Source: a virus. From it: DNA of 45,712 nt. Under the pieces are notes generated by a model, which was not told the origin of the DNA, searched no databases, and saw nothing but the letters and a program-made list of their open reading frames with translations. The stretch is from positions 1-45,712 of the IMG/VR virus record IMGVR_UViG_3300024262_000004, one strand, 5' to 3'. Below, piece by piece: positions 36,734-44,649 of this stretch. The position numbers and the translations under genes were made by a program. How positions within the stretch are numbered: position 1 is the first letter of the stretch; each line of letters opens with the position of its first letter.

Positions 36734-38139
36734 ATGTCAATGGATTTTGAGTTTAACGAAGAGAAGAAAGAGCAAATCACATTCACACCCACCCAGCTCA
36801 CTGCATTGCAGATACTTAACCAAAGTGGAGTTAGAGGTCTGTTATTCGGTGGTGCTAAGGGTGGGGGTTGAGTAAATCAGTTTTACTTTGCAGATACGCT
36901 TGGCTTTATTGTAAGTCGGTTATTGAACATTTTAAAATCCCTGTTCTTAAAAACCCCATTCCTTTATTCTTTTTAGGGAGACTTCAGGGCATAGACTTCG
37001 ATGATACTACTTTAGAAACCTGGAAAACATGGATACCAGAAGATGATTACCAGATAAAAGAAAAGAACAAAGAAATAATTATTGACAGACGAGTCAAAAT
37101 TCAGTATGGGGGATTAGACAATAAAAAGGTAGTTAAAAAGTTTAACAGTGCAGAATACGGAGCATTTGGTCTTGATCAGGCAGAAGAAATTGAGGAAGAT
37201 AAAATAACCGAGTTAAGACTATCTTTAAGAAGAAGTATCAATGGTGTGCCTTTACCGTTTAAAGAATTATACACCGCTAATCCTGCTGACTGCTGGTTGA
37301 AAGACCAGTTTGTTTTAGGGCATAATTCAAGGTTTGTTTTTTTACCTTCTTTGCCTTCGGATAATTCTTTCTTACCGAGAGATTATGTTTCTAACATGGA
37401 ATACACTTTAAGGAATAGACCTGAACTTCTAAAGGCTTACAGAGATGGAAATTGGGATGTCCTCGCTGGTGCTGATATTGTCATTCAGGATAGATGGGTG
37501 GATGCAGCAGATAAAAACGTATTCCATAAACCTGTAAAAAGGTTGATTACCTGTGACCCGGCGAAGTACGGAGATGATGAGACAGTCATTTACGCCATGG
37601 AAAACACCAACATAGCCAAAATGCCCTTTCCGAGAATATTCGGTAAAAAAGACGAGTATTACATCGCAAATGAAATGGAGAACATGGGTTTAGCTTTCAA
37701 ACCATCTTTATATGTTATAGATGGTATCGGAATAGGAAGTGGTGTAGCTGCTATTTTAAGCAATAAAGGACTTCCTGTTTTGTGTGTAAATAGTGCAGAA
37801 AAGCAGGAATCGGGAGTACCTAAACAATTTGTGAATAGACGAGCCCAAATTTGGTGGTATGCCGGTCAACAATTTGGAGATAACGAAGTAGAACTCCACC
37901 ATGATGACCAAGAACTTAAGAGGCAGTTAACCGTTCCGAGATATACTTACAAAGGTGACAAGTTTATGATTCGGTCAAGAGATGAAATAAAAAAGAGTTA
38001 CGGAAGGTCAATAGATAGAGGGAGTGCTTATGTTATGGGGCTTTGGGGTCTACAGTACGCAGAGGAAATGTCAGAACCAGCTAAAGTAGAAGATTTTTTT
38101 AGTGAAGAAGATTTGGGGCTTGATTATATGAGTGCTTAA
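36734..38139 (+). CDS. Terminase large subunit, frameshifted at the P-loop
   Basis: Two frames together encode about 467 residues. Frame one (36734-36871) ends LLFGGAKGGG then TGA. The -1 frame, open only after a TAA at 36856, continues LSKSVLLCRYAWLY to 38139. Visible motifs: Walker B-like 'GAFGLDQAEEI', coupling 'LYTANPA', nuclease 'ITCDPAKYGDDET', 'LYVIDGIG' and 'SIDRGSAYVMGLWG'. The overlap of the frames is 36859-36868, within GGGTGGGGGT. An extra G, removal of five bases (TGAGT, which gives a perfect GGGKSV), or -1 recoding would restore the protein. The TTG at 36868 alone would lack the P-loop. Confidence 0.8.
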
Positions 38140-38152
38140 AAGGAGAGAAATA

Positions 38153-38410
38153 ATGAAAAACATAAAAGGAGATAATATGAAAACAGAAAAAGCAAAGGAG
38201 CTTTTACTTAAATATGGTAGTATGTCAGACTTAACAGATGATGAATTAGGAGATATTATCAGGTTATTAGAACAAGGGGAGAAAAGTACAAGATTTTTAG
38301 AAAGATTGAATTGGAATACAATTTATGAGGCTGGTAAGATATATTTAGTAACTCGTGTGAAGTATTTTGATATTAATGAAAGAATGAAGAAAGTTGACAA
38401 TAAAACTTAA
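38153..38410 (+). CDS. Small protein related to the LLxQGE family
   Basis: ATG 38153 and ATG 38177 each have their own AAGGAG site. The product (85 or 77 residues) contains 'IIRLLEQGEKSTRFLERL', resembling the products of 28492 and 35844. It ends DNKT, as does the gene at 38827. Confidence 0.6.
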   Translation: MKNIKGDNMKTEKAKELLLKYGSMSDLTDDELGDIIRLLEQGEKSTRFLERLNWNTIYEAGKIYLVTRVKYFDINERMKKVDNKT

Positions 38411-38435
38411 TCGTCAGCTTAAAAGGAGAAAAACA

Positions 38436-38621
38436 ATGTTAGATAAATTTTTTATAACAATATTTTTGATATTATCATTTTGGGTTGTCTTGGGTATTAA
38501 GGTTGGATTTAAGAAGGAACACCCTGATTGGTTAAAATTCATATCTGCAATATTAGGGATGATATTTCAATCAGGGGTTGGGGCTTGTATTGCAATGATT
38601 ATTTATAATTTATGGAAGTAA
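38436..38621 (+). CDS. Two-pass membrane protein
   Basis: ATG 38436 after AAAAGGAG. The 61 residues have membrane segments at about 5-22 and 36-57 (starts MLDKFFITIFLILSF). Small phage membrane protein of unknown role. Confidence 0.6.
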   Translation: MLDKFFITIFLILSFWVVLGIKVGFKKEHPDWLKFISAILGMIFQSGVGACIAMIIYNLWK

Positions 38622-38638
38622 ATACCAAAGGAGAAGCC

Positions 38639-38827
38639 ATGTTAATAACTGATGAAATATTAAGAATGGCACATATTTATGGATTATATGGAAGTGTAGT
38701 TATACATAGATTAAATGGAGATGAAGGAAAAGTTATAGAAATTCAGAGGCAAATAGAAAAAGAAACTGACGAATTGCGTAAACTAAATGAAGTTGACAAT
38801 GAAAATAGATTTAAAAAGGAGAAATAA
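38639..38827 (+). CDS. Small helical protein
   Basis: ATG 38639 after AAAGGAG. This 62-residue protein (starts MLITDEILRMAHIYG) has a charged helical C-terminus. Its stop overlaps the next ATG. Confidence 0.55.
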   Translation: MLITDEILRMAHIYGLYGSVVIHRLNGDEGKVIEIQRQIEKETDELRKLNEVDNENRFKKEK

Positions 38828-39039
38828 TGGAAGAGAAAGAGTTTAAATATGTAGATAAAAATGATGAACTAGTTTATTTTGAAAGCAAAAAGAAAAAATG
38901 GGAAAAAGAATTACTTAAATACAGAGAGTCAAATGAACATAAAAGTAATTGTGCTGCTTACGGTGATAACTGTTTATGTTGTCTTGATAAAGAATGGATT
39001 TGGAAATTTATCGAGAGAATAATTGACAATAAAACCTAA
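38827..39039 (+). CDS. Small Cys-containing protein
   Basis: This 70-residue protein has 'CAAYGDNCLCCLDKEWIW' and ends 'RIIDNKT'. The 21-bp sequence around its stop is almost identical to that at the end of the 38153 gene. Unrecognised. Confidence 0.6.
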   Translation: MEEKEFKYVDKNDELVYFESKKKKWEKELLKYRESNEHKSNCAAYGDNCLCCLDKEWIWKFIERIIDNKT

Positions 39040-39066
39040 TCGTGATATTTATAAGGAGTAGTTAAA

Positions 39067-39225
39067 ATCAATAAGTTAGATAAAATAAACAAAGTTTTAA
39101 ATATAATATCAAAAGCAATAAGTGAGATACTAAATCATAATAATGATTTTACTGGCTCTATTACTATTAATTTTTGTCTTGGAGGAATTACAAGGATAAA
39201 AAAGGAAGAGAATGTAAAGGTATGA
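39067..39225 (+). CDS. Small protein with possible AUC start
   Basis: An open frame of 52 codons (reads INKLDKINKVLNIISKAI) sits behind AAGGAG at 39053-39058. No ATG, GTG or TTG lies at the right distance. ATC 39067 is 8 bases from the site, so a rare AUC start, or a mutated start, is suggested. Confidence 0.4.
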   Translation: MNKLDKINKVLNIISKAISEILNHNNDFTGSITINFCLGGITRIKKEENVKV

Positions 39226-39230
39226 AATTT

Positions 39231-39349
39231 TGTCTATCCTGTATCGTTCTGGGAAAACGTAACCAGATTACATAACCTTGAAGTGCCTATATGGTTTGTA
39301 AAATACGGATAGGGTAATCAATCAGGTTCGAATCCTGTCAGGACAGACA
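39231..39349 (+). ncRNA. Structured intergenic RNA, family member C (tRNA-like T-arm)
   Basis: TGTCTATCCTG (39231-39241) pairs with CAGGACAGACA (39339-39349), one A/C mismatch. Inside are CGTT/AACG with loop CTGGGAA (39245-39259), AACCA/TGGTT (39261-39296) and a T-arm, CAGG TTCGAAT CCTG (39323-39337). The 5' strand can alternatively pair with ATACGGATAG (39303-39312). It is about 40 bases too long for a normal tRNA. Confidence 0.65.
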
Positions 39350-39383
39350 AAATATTAAAAAAGAATAATGTAAAGGTATAAAT

Positions 39384-39623
39384 ATGAAAAAAGAATTTTA
39401 TTCTCCGATACTTGAAGAAAAGTATATAAAAAAAATGGAAGAGAATTGTTATCGTGCTTATGGTGGCAAGAAAGATAAACCAGATAAAAATGGAGAATAT
39501 CATAATTTAGATGATGGAGATAATCATATAGAAGCAGATAAGATATTAATGAGTTTACTAAAGGAACTCGGATATAAGAAGTTAGTAAAAAAATATGATT
39601 CTCTTCATAAGTGGTTTTCTTAA
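39384..39623 (+). CDS. Small hypothetical protein
   Basis: This 79-residue protein (starts MKKEFYSPILEEKYIK) contains 'DGDNHIEADKILMSLLKELGYKKLVKKY', a helix-strand plan seen in small early phage proteins. It sits between structured RNAs C and D. Confidence 0.6.
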   Translation: MKKEFYSPILEEKYIKKMEENCYRAYGGKKDKPDKNGEYHNLDDGDNHIEADKILMSLLKELGYKKLVKKYDSLHKWFS

Positions 39624-39641
39624 AGAAAAATAATAAAATCA

Positions 39642-39741
39642 GACAGTTCGAGGGTACTGTATGGAGACGTCCGAAACCCTTAAAGGTTCTACCCTACTGA
39701 TAAGAGACCAGGGGTCTCTCCGAAAGGTAGGTAGGGTAGTC
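39642..39741 (+). ncRNA. Structured intergenic RNA D
   Basis: ACAGT/ACTGT (39643-39660), then CTACCCTAC (39689-39697) with GTAGGGTAG (39731-39739), 9 bp, enclosing AGAGACC/GGTCTCT (39703-39719, loop AGG). Its internal loop is TGATA opposite CCGAAAG. GC-rich against its surroundings. Confidence 0.6.
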
Positions 39742-39777
39742 AAAAAGAATAATAATTAAGAGACTACTCTGAAGAAT

Positions 39778-39793
39778 GTATCTCTTGCGATAC
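39778..39793. repeat. 16-nt hairpin repeat
   Basis: GTATCTCTTGCGATAC, just before the terminator upstream of the portal gene. Confidence 0.65.
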
Positions 39794-39800
39794 AAACTCT

Positions 39801-39848
39801 AAAGAAGCTCGATTAACGAGAAATCGTTTTTTGGGCTTCTTTTTTTTT
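39801..39848 (+). terminator. Intrinsic terminator directly upstream of portal
   Basis: AAAGAAGC (39801-39808) pairs with GCTTCTTT (39835-39842), with inner CGATT/AATCG, running into eight or more T residues. The T run ends one base before the portal ribosome site GGGAG. Confidence 0.75.
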
Positions 39849-39858
39849 GGGAGAAAAA

Positions 39859-41712
39859 ATGGAATTATTAGAAGAAGAAAAAATAAAATCAACGGATAAA
39901 GACGAATCTGAAACTGCCCTTGTAGGTAAACTTGAGAAATTCTGGAAGGAAGCAGAAGAAGGCAATTCAAGTTGGCTAAACAGGGCAATCAAGAATTATG
40001 ACTTCTATTGTGGTAAACAATGGGACGCTAAAACTTTAGCCGCTTTAAAGAAAGAAAGAAGACCTGCTCTTACCATCAATCATATCTTACCCACTATCAA
40101 CTTACTGTCAGGAATGGAGAGAGAAAACAGAAATGATATCAATGTCTTGCCGAGAAAAGGTGGTAATCAAGTAGTCGCTGATGTATTTACAGGGTTAGCT
40201 AAACATTCTATGGATTTATCTAATGGAGAATTTGAACAGTCCATGCAGTTTTTAGACGGTGGTATAGGCGGTAAAGGTTGGGTTAAATTAGATATTTCTT
40301 ATGATAAAGACATCATTAACGGGGATTTGAACATGAGCAGGGTGTCCTCTTTTGATGTAAAAGAAGACCCCAATGCCAAAACCTATGACCTGAACAGGAC
40401 AGCTAAATATGTTATCGAATATTTCTGGGGAGATAAAGAACAAACCTGTCTACTCTATCCAAACAAAGCAGAAGATTTAGAAGATTATCTTGGAGAATAT
40501 TGTCGTAATGGAGGGAAAGATATATTTGAAATGTCAGGGGCAAAACAAACCGATACAGATAATTTAGACCCTTCCAATTTCCGTTACCGTATAAAAGAAA
40601 CATGGTGGAAGTCTTATAAAAACCAACTATTCTTAATAGATAAAAGCAACCTTCAATTTATTCCTGTTCATAAATCTCAAGAACATGTTTTAGACGCACT
40701 CCTAACTAAAGACAGAGAAATGGCAGAAAAAGAAAGAAGACCCCTTCGCTACAACACCATAGAAAGAGTAATCCCTGTAATGAATATGACCACTACTTTA
40801 GGGGATGTTGTTCTGGAAAATATTGAAGACCCCTTTAGTGGATTGACTTTATTCCCTTATGTTAGATTTTGCCCTTACTGGGCTGACGGATATACCTTCG
40901 GCGTAGTAGACAATCTTATATCCCCTCAAGAAGAAATTAATAAAACAAGTTCGGGCATACTTCATATCTTAAATAGAACTGCCAATACAGGTTGGTTGAA
41001 TAAGAAAATACAAGGTGCAGTTAAAAGTGTTTTAGAAACCTTTGGCTCAAAAGCTGGTGTAGTCATCGAGTATGGTGATGTACCTCCTACTAAGATAGAA
41101 CCTAACCAAGTCCCCGCAGGGCATTTTGTCCATAAACAAGACGCAGTCAATAACATAGACAGGATATCTGGTTTAAATAGTGCCAGTAAAGGACAGGAAG
41201 TTAAACAAGAATCAGGCATAGCCAATTTGAGACGACAGCAACAGGGCATGGTTATTTCCAATGTAGTTTTTGACAATTATAAATACACCCAACAAATCTT
41301 CGGAGAAACTTTGGTAGAGTTTATTCGTCATACCAACGTCTACTCACCGCAAGAAATAGCTGAAATATGTATTGAAGAAAAAATGAAGATAGACCCTCAA
41401 CAATTACTTCAGGCAATTAAATCATTCAGGGTCGGTCATTATGGCATCAAAGTGTCACAACGCCCATCAAGTCCGACTATTCGTTTGGCTAATTTTGAGA
41501 TGTTAGCTCGATTGACTGAAGCTGGGTTCCCGATTCCTGTAGAGTTTTTATTAGACTCAATGGACATTTCACGCAAAGATGAAATGATAGCCATTATACA
41601 AAAACAACAGGAACAGCAAAAGCAAATAGAAGCTCGACAGGCAGCGGCTGGCAACCAAGCTAAAGGGAAGGCAAGCTCACCTAAACAACAATCGCTCATA
41701 GGGCGAATTTAA
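39859..41712 (+). CDS. Portal protein (P22 type)
   Basis: The start is ATG 39859 after GGGAG; an in-frame TTG at 39847 lies in the terminator tail. The 617 residues match the P22-portal family: 'WLNRAIKNYDFYCGKQWD', 'RRPALTINHILPTINLLSGMERENR', 'DVKEDPNAKTYDLNRTAKYVIEYFW' and 'PFSGLTLFPYVRFCPYWADGYTFGVVDNLISPQEEINKTSSGILH'. The last 60 residues are Gln/Ala-rich. It forms the dodecameric DNA channel. Confidence 0.9.
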   Translation: MELLEEEKIKSTDKDESETALVGKLEKFWKEAEEGNSSWLNRAIKNYDFYCGKQWDAKTLAALKKERRPALTINHILPTINLLSGMERENRNDINVLPRKGGNQVVADVFTGLAKHSMDLSNGEFEQSMQFLDGGIGGKGWVKLDISYDKDIINGDLNMSRVSSFDVKEDPNAKTYDLNRTAKYVIEYFWGDKEQTCLLYPNKAEDLEDYLGEYCRNGGKDIFEMSGAKQTDTDNLDPSNFRYRIKETWWKSYKNQLFLIDKSNLQFIPVHKSQEHVLDALLTKDREMAEKERRPLRYNTIERVIPVMNMTTTLGDVVLENIEDPFSGLTLFPYVRFCPYWADGYTFGVVDNLISPQEEINKTSSGILHILNRTANTGWLNKKIQGAVKSVLETFGSKAGVVIEYGDVPPTKIEPNQVPAGHFVHKQDAVNNIDRISGLNSASKGQEVKQESGIANLRRQQQGMVISNVVFDNYKYTQQIFGETLVEFIRHTNVYSPQEIAEICIEEKMKIDPQQLLQAIKSFRVGHYGIKVSQRPSSPTIRLANFEMLARLTEAGFPIPVEFLLDSMDISRKDEMIAIIQKQQEQQKQIEARQAAAGNQAKGKASSPKQQSLIGRI

Positions 41713-41781
41713 AATATCCCTACCTGTGGGGCAACAAACAGGAATATTCCCTACCTCAGGGAGAAAAGGAGGTGATTAAAC

Positions 41782-42525
41782 ATGAAAGAGGAAACAATAG
41801 AAGGGCAAGAAACCGAAGTTAAAGAAGAAAAAACCTATAGCGAAGTAGAACATAAAGGCATAATCAATGATTTACAGAGAGAAAGAACAGAAAGACAGCA
41901 AAAGACTTTTGAATTGACACAAGCTCAATCCAGATTATCAGCTTTAGAAACAGAACTCAAATCAATAAAAGCAGAAAACGAATCTGCTAAAGCTAAAAAA
42001 TCTGTTATTGAAGGTGGAGATGAAGATATCTTAACCAAAAAAGAAGGAAGAGATATTGAATCAAAAGTTATGTCAAGTATTGAGAAGGCTCAGCAAGTTG
42101 TAAAAGAAGCTAACGAAAAAGTTATGCTTGATGACAATTTCAAAAAGTCTGTAAGTGCTGCCAAAACAAGATATGCCGATAAGAAAGATATAGGTTTGGA
42201 CTTCGATACAGTTTATCAGGCTGCCATAAGTAGAGTAGGTGGTAAAAAGTATAGAGAATTAGCTATCTATCATTCTGATGACCCTGGTGAAGAACTGTAT
42301 CAAGAAGGTTTAAAAGACCCTGAAATAAAAGCAAAACTTGAATTAGCTAAGAACGATAAAATCCTCGATAACATGGGAAATCGCAAAGTGGACAAGAAGG
42401 GCTTAACTGGTGAATCGAAAAAATATGGCTTTAAATTCTACACATCTGAAGAAGTAGCAGCCATGAAACCAGAAGAAGCTCGTAAGAATCTTGCAGATAT
42501 AAATAAATCCGCTGAAAAGTGGTAA
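41782..42525 (+). CDS. Scaffolding protein
   Basis: This 247-residue, highly charged coiled-coil protein (about 20-65 and 85-125) lies between portal and major capsid protein. Composition and order fit phage scaffolds. A flexible acidic N-terminus precedes the coiled coil. Strong AAAGGAGGTGA site. Small hairpins CCTGT/ACAGG and TCCCT/AGGGA fill the gap before it. Confidence 0.7.
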   Translation: MKEETIEGQETEVKEEKTYSEVEHKGIINDLQRERTERQQKTFELTQAQSRLSALETELKSIKAENESAKAKKSVIEGGDEDILTKKEGRDIESKVMSSIEKAQQVVKEANEKVMLDDNFKKSVSAAKTRYADKKDIGLDFDTVYQAAISRVGGKKYRELAIYHSDDPGEELYQEGLKDPEIKAKLELAKNDKILDNMGNRKVDKKGLTGESKKYGFKFYTSEEVAAMKPEEARKNLADINKSAEKW

Positions 42526-42602
42526 ACCTAACTGAAAGGTATTTCAGGTACACTCCGATACGGAGGCTCAATTAAAAATATTTAAGAAAGGAGTGAAACA
42601 AA

Positions 42603-43478
42603 ATGTCATTCAAAGACGCAATACCTGTAATTTTTGCTGCAACATTACTTGAGGAACTAAAGAATAAACTCGTATTTGGTAAGATTGCTGATAAAAAGTA
42701 CAGCGGATTAATTAAGGAAAAAGGCGATAGGATAAAACTGAAAGGCTATGGTGGAGTAACCATTAATGATTACTACCCTGGCGATCCTGTATGGGACGCA
42801 GCACATCTAACTGGAATTACTTATCAAGACGTTCAAGCTGCTGCCATGTTTTTGGATATTGACCATGCCAAAGACTATGCTATTAAACTACACGACATCA
42901 CAGAATTGCAAGCTGACCCTGCTGCCCGACAACATTATGCCAAAGAAGCTGCTTATGGACTGTTACAAGAGGTAGATACTTTTCTGGCTGGATTGTACAC
43001 ACAATCAGCTTATGGGACTTATGTCCTGAAGAGTACCGCCATGACGACAGCACTTATAACCAGTTACATCGGCGAATTGTGGACAGCCTTAAATGGAGTA
43101 AACGTAGATAAAAAGTTTTTAACTATACCTCCATGGGTTGCTTTGAAACTCTTGTTAGCTGGTATAGTTCAGGCTGACGACTTGAAGGGTGAATTGAAGA
43201 ATGGTTTTATAGGACACATATTACAATTCGATATGTTTATGTCAAACAACTGTCCTGCTTTAGACCCTGTTACCGCTGGATACAAGCGTAATATCATCAC
43301 CGCTGGCTCTTATCAAGCTCTCGCTTTTGCCGACCAAATGACCGAAGCTGAAAGCCTTCGTTCACAAGGATATTTCGCTGACTTAGTGCGTGGACTTCAT
43401 GTCTGGGGCGGACGGGTGGTAAAACCTAAAGAGTTATTTTACTTAGACCTCGAATTTGCACCTGAGACTGTTATCTGA
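42603..43478 (+). CDS. Major capsid protein
   Basis: This 291-residue protein has the HK97-like coat pattern: an N-terminal arm, 'GDRIKLKGYGGVTINDYYPG', 'LDIDHAKDYAIKLHDITELQADPAARQHYAKEAAYGLLQEVD' (spine helix), 'PPWVALKLLL' and a final 'GYFADLVRGLHVWGGRVVKPKELFYLDL'. It follows the scaffold gene, as expected, with AAAGGAGTGA. Confident by pattern and place. Confidence 0.85.
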   Translation: MSFKDAIPVIFAATLLEELKNKLVFGKIADKKYSGLIKEKGDRIKLKGYGGVTINDYYPGDPVWDAAHLTGITYQDVQAAAMFLDIDHAKDYAIKLHDITELQADPAARQHYAKEAAYGLLQEVDTFLAGLYTQSAYGTYVLKSTAMTTALITSYIGELWTALNGVNVDKKFLTIPPWVALKLLLAGIVQADDLKGELKNGFIGHILQFDMFMSNNCPALDPVTAGYKRNIITAGSYQALAFADQMTEAESLRSQGYFADLVRGLHVWGGRVVKPKELFYLDLEFAPETVI

Positions 43479-43490
43479 TGAGGAGATTAT

Positions 43491-43510
43491 GGGGGAGGTG
43501 ATACTCCCCC
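43491..43510 (+). other. GC-rich hairpin after capsid gene
   Basis: GGGGGAG and CTCCCCC form a 7-bp stem with loop GTGATA, with no T run. It may protect capsid mRNA. The 150-base gap that follows holds only frames without a supported start. Confidence 0.65.
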
Positions 43511-43633
43511 ATAGATGAGGATTATCATGTACAACAAAAAAGAATTGGCTATTTTAATGATAGTCCAGAGTTAATAATGAAAGTGATAAAATATCTTAAA
43601 AAATAAAAAAATTAATAAGAAAGGAGAAATAAG

Positions 43634-44311
43634 ATGGCTTATATAGATGTACCTACTAGTACAGATTTAGTAAGAGATGGCATGAAAGTTCTGACAGTTG
43701 TAGCAGCTACCTGTAATAAAACAGATACTGGAGCTGCTACTTTTACCATTGAAACTGATGGAGCTTACAGAATAGCTATGACTGGAATTGGTACTGCTTT
43801 TGCTGTTGTTGGTAACCAGATAATTGTCAGAGCTTCAGTAAGTACCGCAAAGCCTGCTATAAATAATGATGGCTGTTACATAATTGAAGCAGTAGTTAGT
43901 GCTGATGCTATCGAAGTAGTAAAACCAGTATACCCGCTGGTATGGAACGTATATGCTGACGCTGCTGCTGCCACATTTGATGAAATAGACACATTTATTT
44001 TACATCCGACCAAGAGAACTGAACAGATTTGTGTCTTTGTAATCAATAGTGCTGCAACCAGTCCACAAGTTAGTTTTGTACCTGGTGCTTTCTGGGCTGC
44101 CTCACTTAAAGGTGGCATACCCCCAATACAAGGACAACCGCTTGTGGCAAGTAGCAATTTATTCCAGGTAGAAACTGCAAAATACTTGCAGGAAGAATCG
44201 GTAGTATTAACTGGAGTAATCAACAAGAGGGGTTCAATCTTGATGAGAGTAATCCCGGCTACTGGTGTTTCTGGAGCTACAGTAAGTGTAGGTTTCATTC
44301 AACTGTACTAA
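43634..44311 (+). CDS. Virion protein, possible head decoration
   Basis: This 225-residue, Ala/Thr/Val-rich beta protein (starts MAYIDVPTSTDLVRDG) comes directly after the capsid gene, where many phages encode decoration or head-closure proteins. No specific family recognised. Strong AAAGGAG site. Confidence 0.55.
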   Translation: MAYIDVPTSTDLVRDGMKVLTVVAATCNKTDTGAATFTIETDGAYRIAMTGIGTAFAVVGNQIIVRASVSTAKPAINNDGCYIIEAVVSADAIEVVKPVYPLVWNVYADAAAATFDEIDTFILHPTKRTEQICVFVINSAATSPQVSFVPGAFWAASLKGGIPPIQGQPLVASSNLFQVETAKYLQEESVVLTGVINKRGSILMRVIPATGVSGATVSVGFIQLY

Positions 44312-44320
44312 AGGAAAATT

Positions 44321-44346
44321 GAAGGGAGGGCTTTTGCCTTCCCTTC
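44321..44346 (+). other. Intergenic hairpin
   Basis: GAAGGGAGGGC (44321-44331) and GCCTTCCCTTC (44336-44346) pair over 11 positions with one G-U and loop TTTT. Confidence 0.7.
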
Positions 44347-44361
44347 TCTAAAAGGAGAGAA

Positions 44362-44649
44362 ATGTTATTTTATAGTACCGAACCTAACCTCGTAGTGATT
44401 AGTCGAAAGACGAAACAACCTATAGCTCGATTTAATAAGGATAAGAAGTTAAATACTTATGACCCTATTTTAATTGAGAAATTGAAAAGACATTTTAAGT
44501 ATAGGAAAAATGTTATGGCTGATATTTGTAAGATAAGAAAAGAAGTTAAAGAAAAAGGAATGATATTACATAGAAATACGACAGAAGCTGAAATGTTAAA
44601 GTTTTTAAAGGAGAGTGAAGAGAATGGAGAATCAAACAGTAGTAACTAA
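44362..44649 (+). CDS. Small head-region protein
   Basis: This 95-residue basic protein (starts MLFYSTEPNLVVISRK) has an N-terminal strand pair and helices 'YDPILIEKLKRHFKYRK'. It overlaps the next gene by 26 bases. Unrecognised. Confidence 0.6.
   Translation: MLFYSTEPNLVVISRKTKQPIARFNKDKKLNTYDPILIEKLKRHFKYRKNVMADICKIRKEVKEKGMILHRNTTEAEMLKFLKESEENGESNSSN

Noticed and set aside
36734-36900. UGA recoded as an amino acid in this phage
   Set aside because: Reading through TGA 36869 gives a frame that stops soon and is not terminase. UGA also ends many intact genes, for example 4968, 15334 and 16885.
39231-39349. Functional tRNA gene in element C
   Set aside because: Acceptor and T-arm are convincing, but the anticodon region is about 26 bases and the variable region is too long. 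No clear anticodon can be assigned.
39689-39741. Hammerhead ribozyme in element D (CTGATAAG ... GAAA)
   Set aside because: The essential G8 of CUGANGA is A here, and extra bases separate stem II from GAAA, so the catalytic core is not met.
43511-43633. Gene in the gap after the capsid protein
   Set aside because: The ATG frame at 43516 has only 19 codons, and the longer open frame has no start codon or ribosome site.
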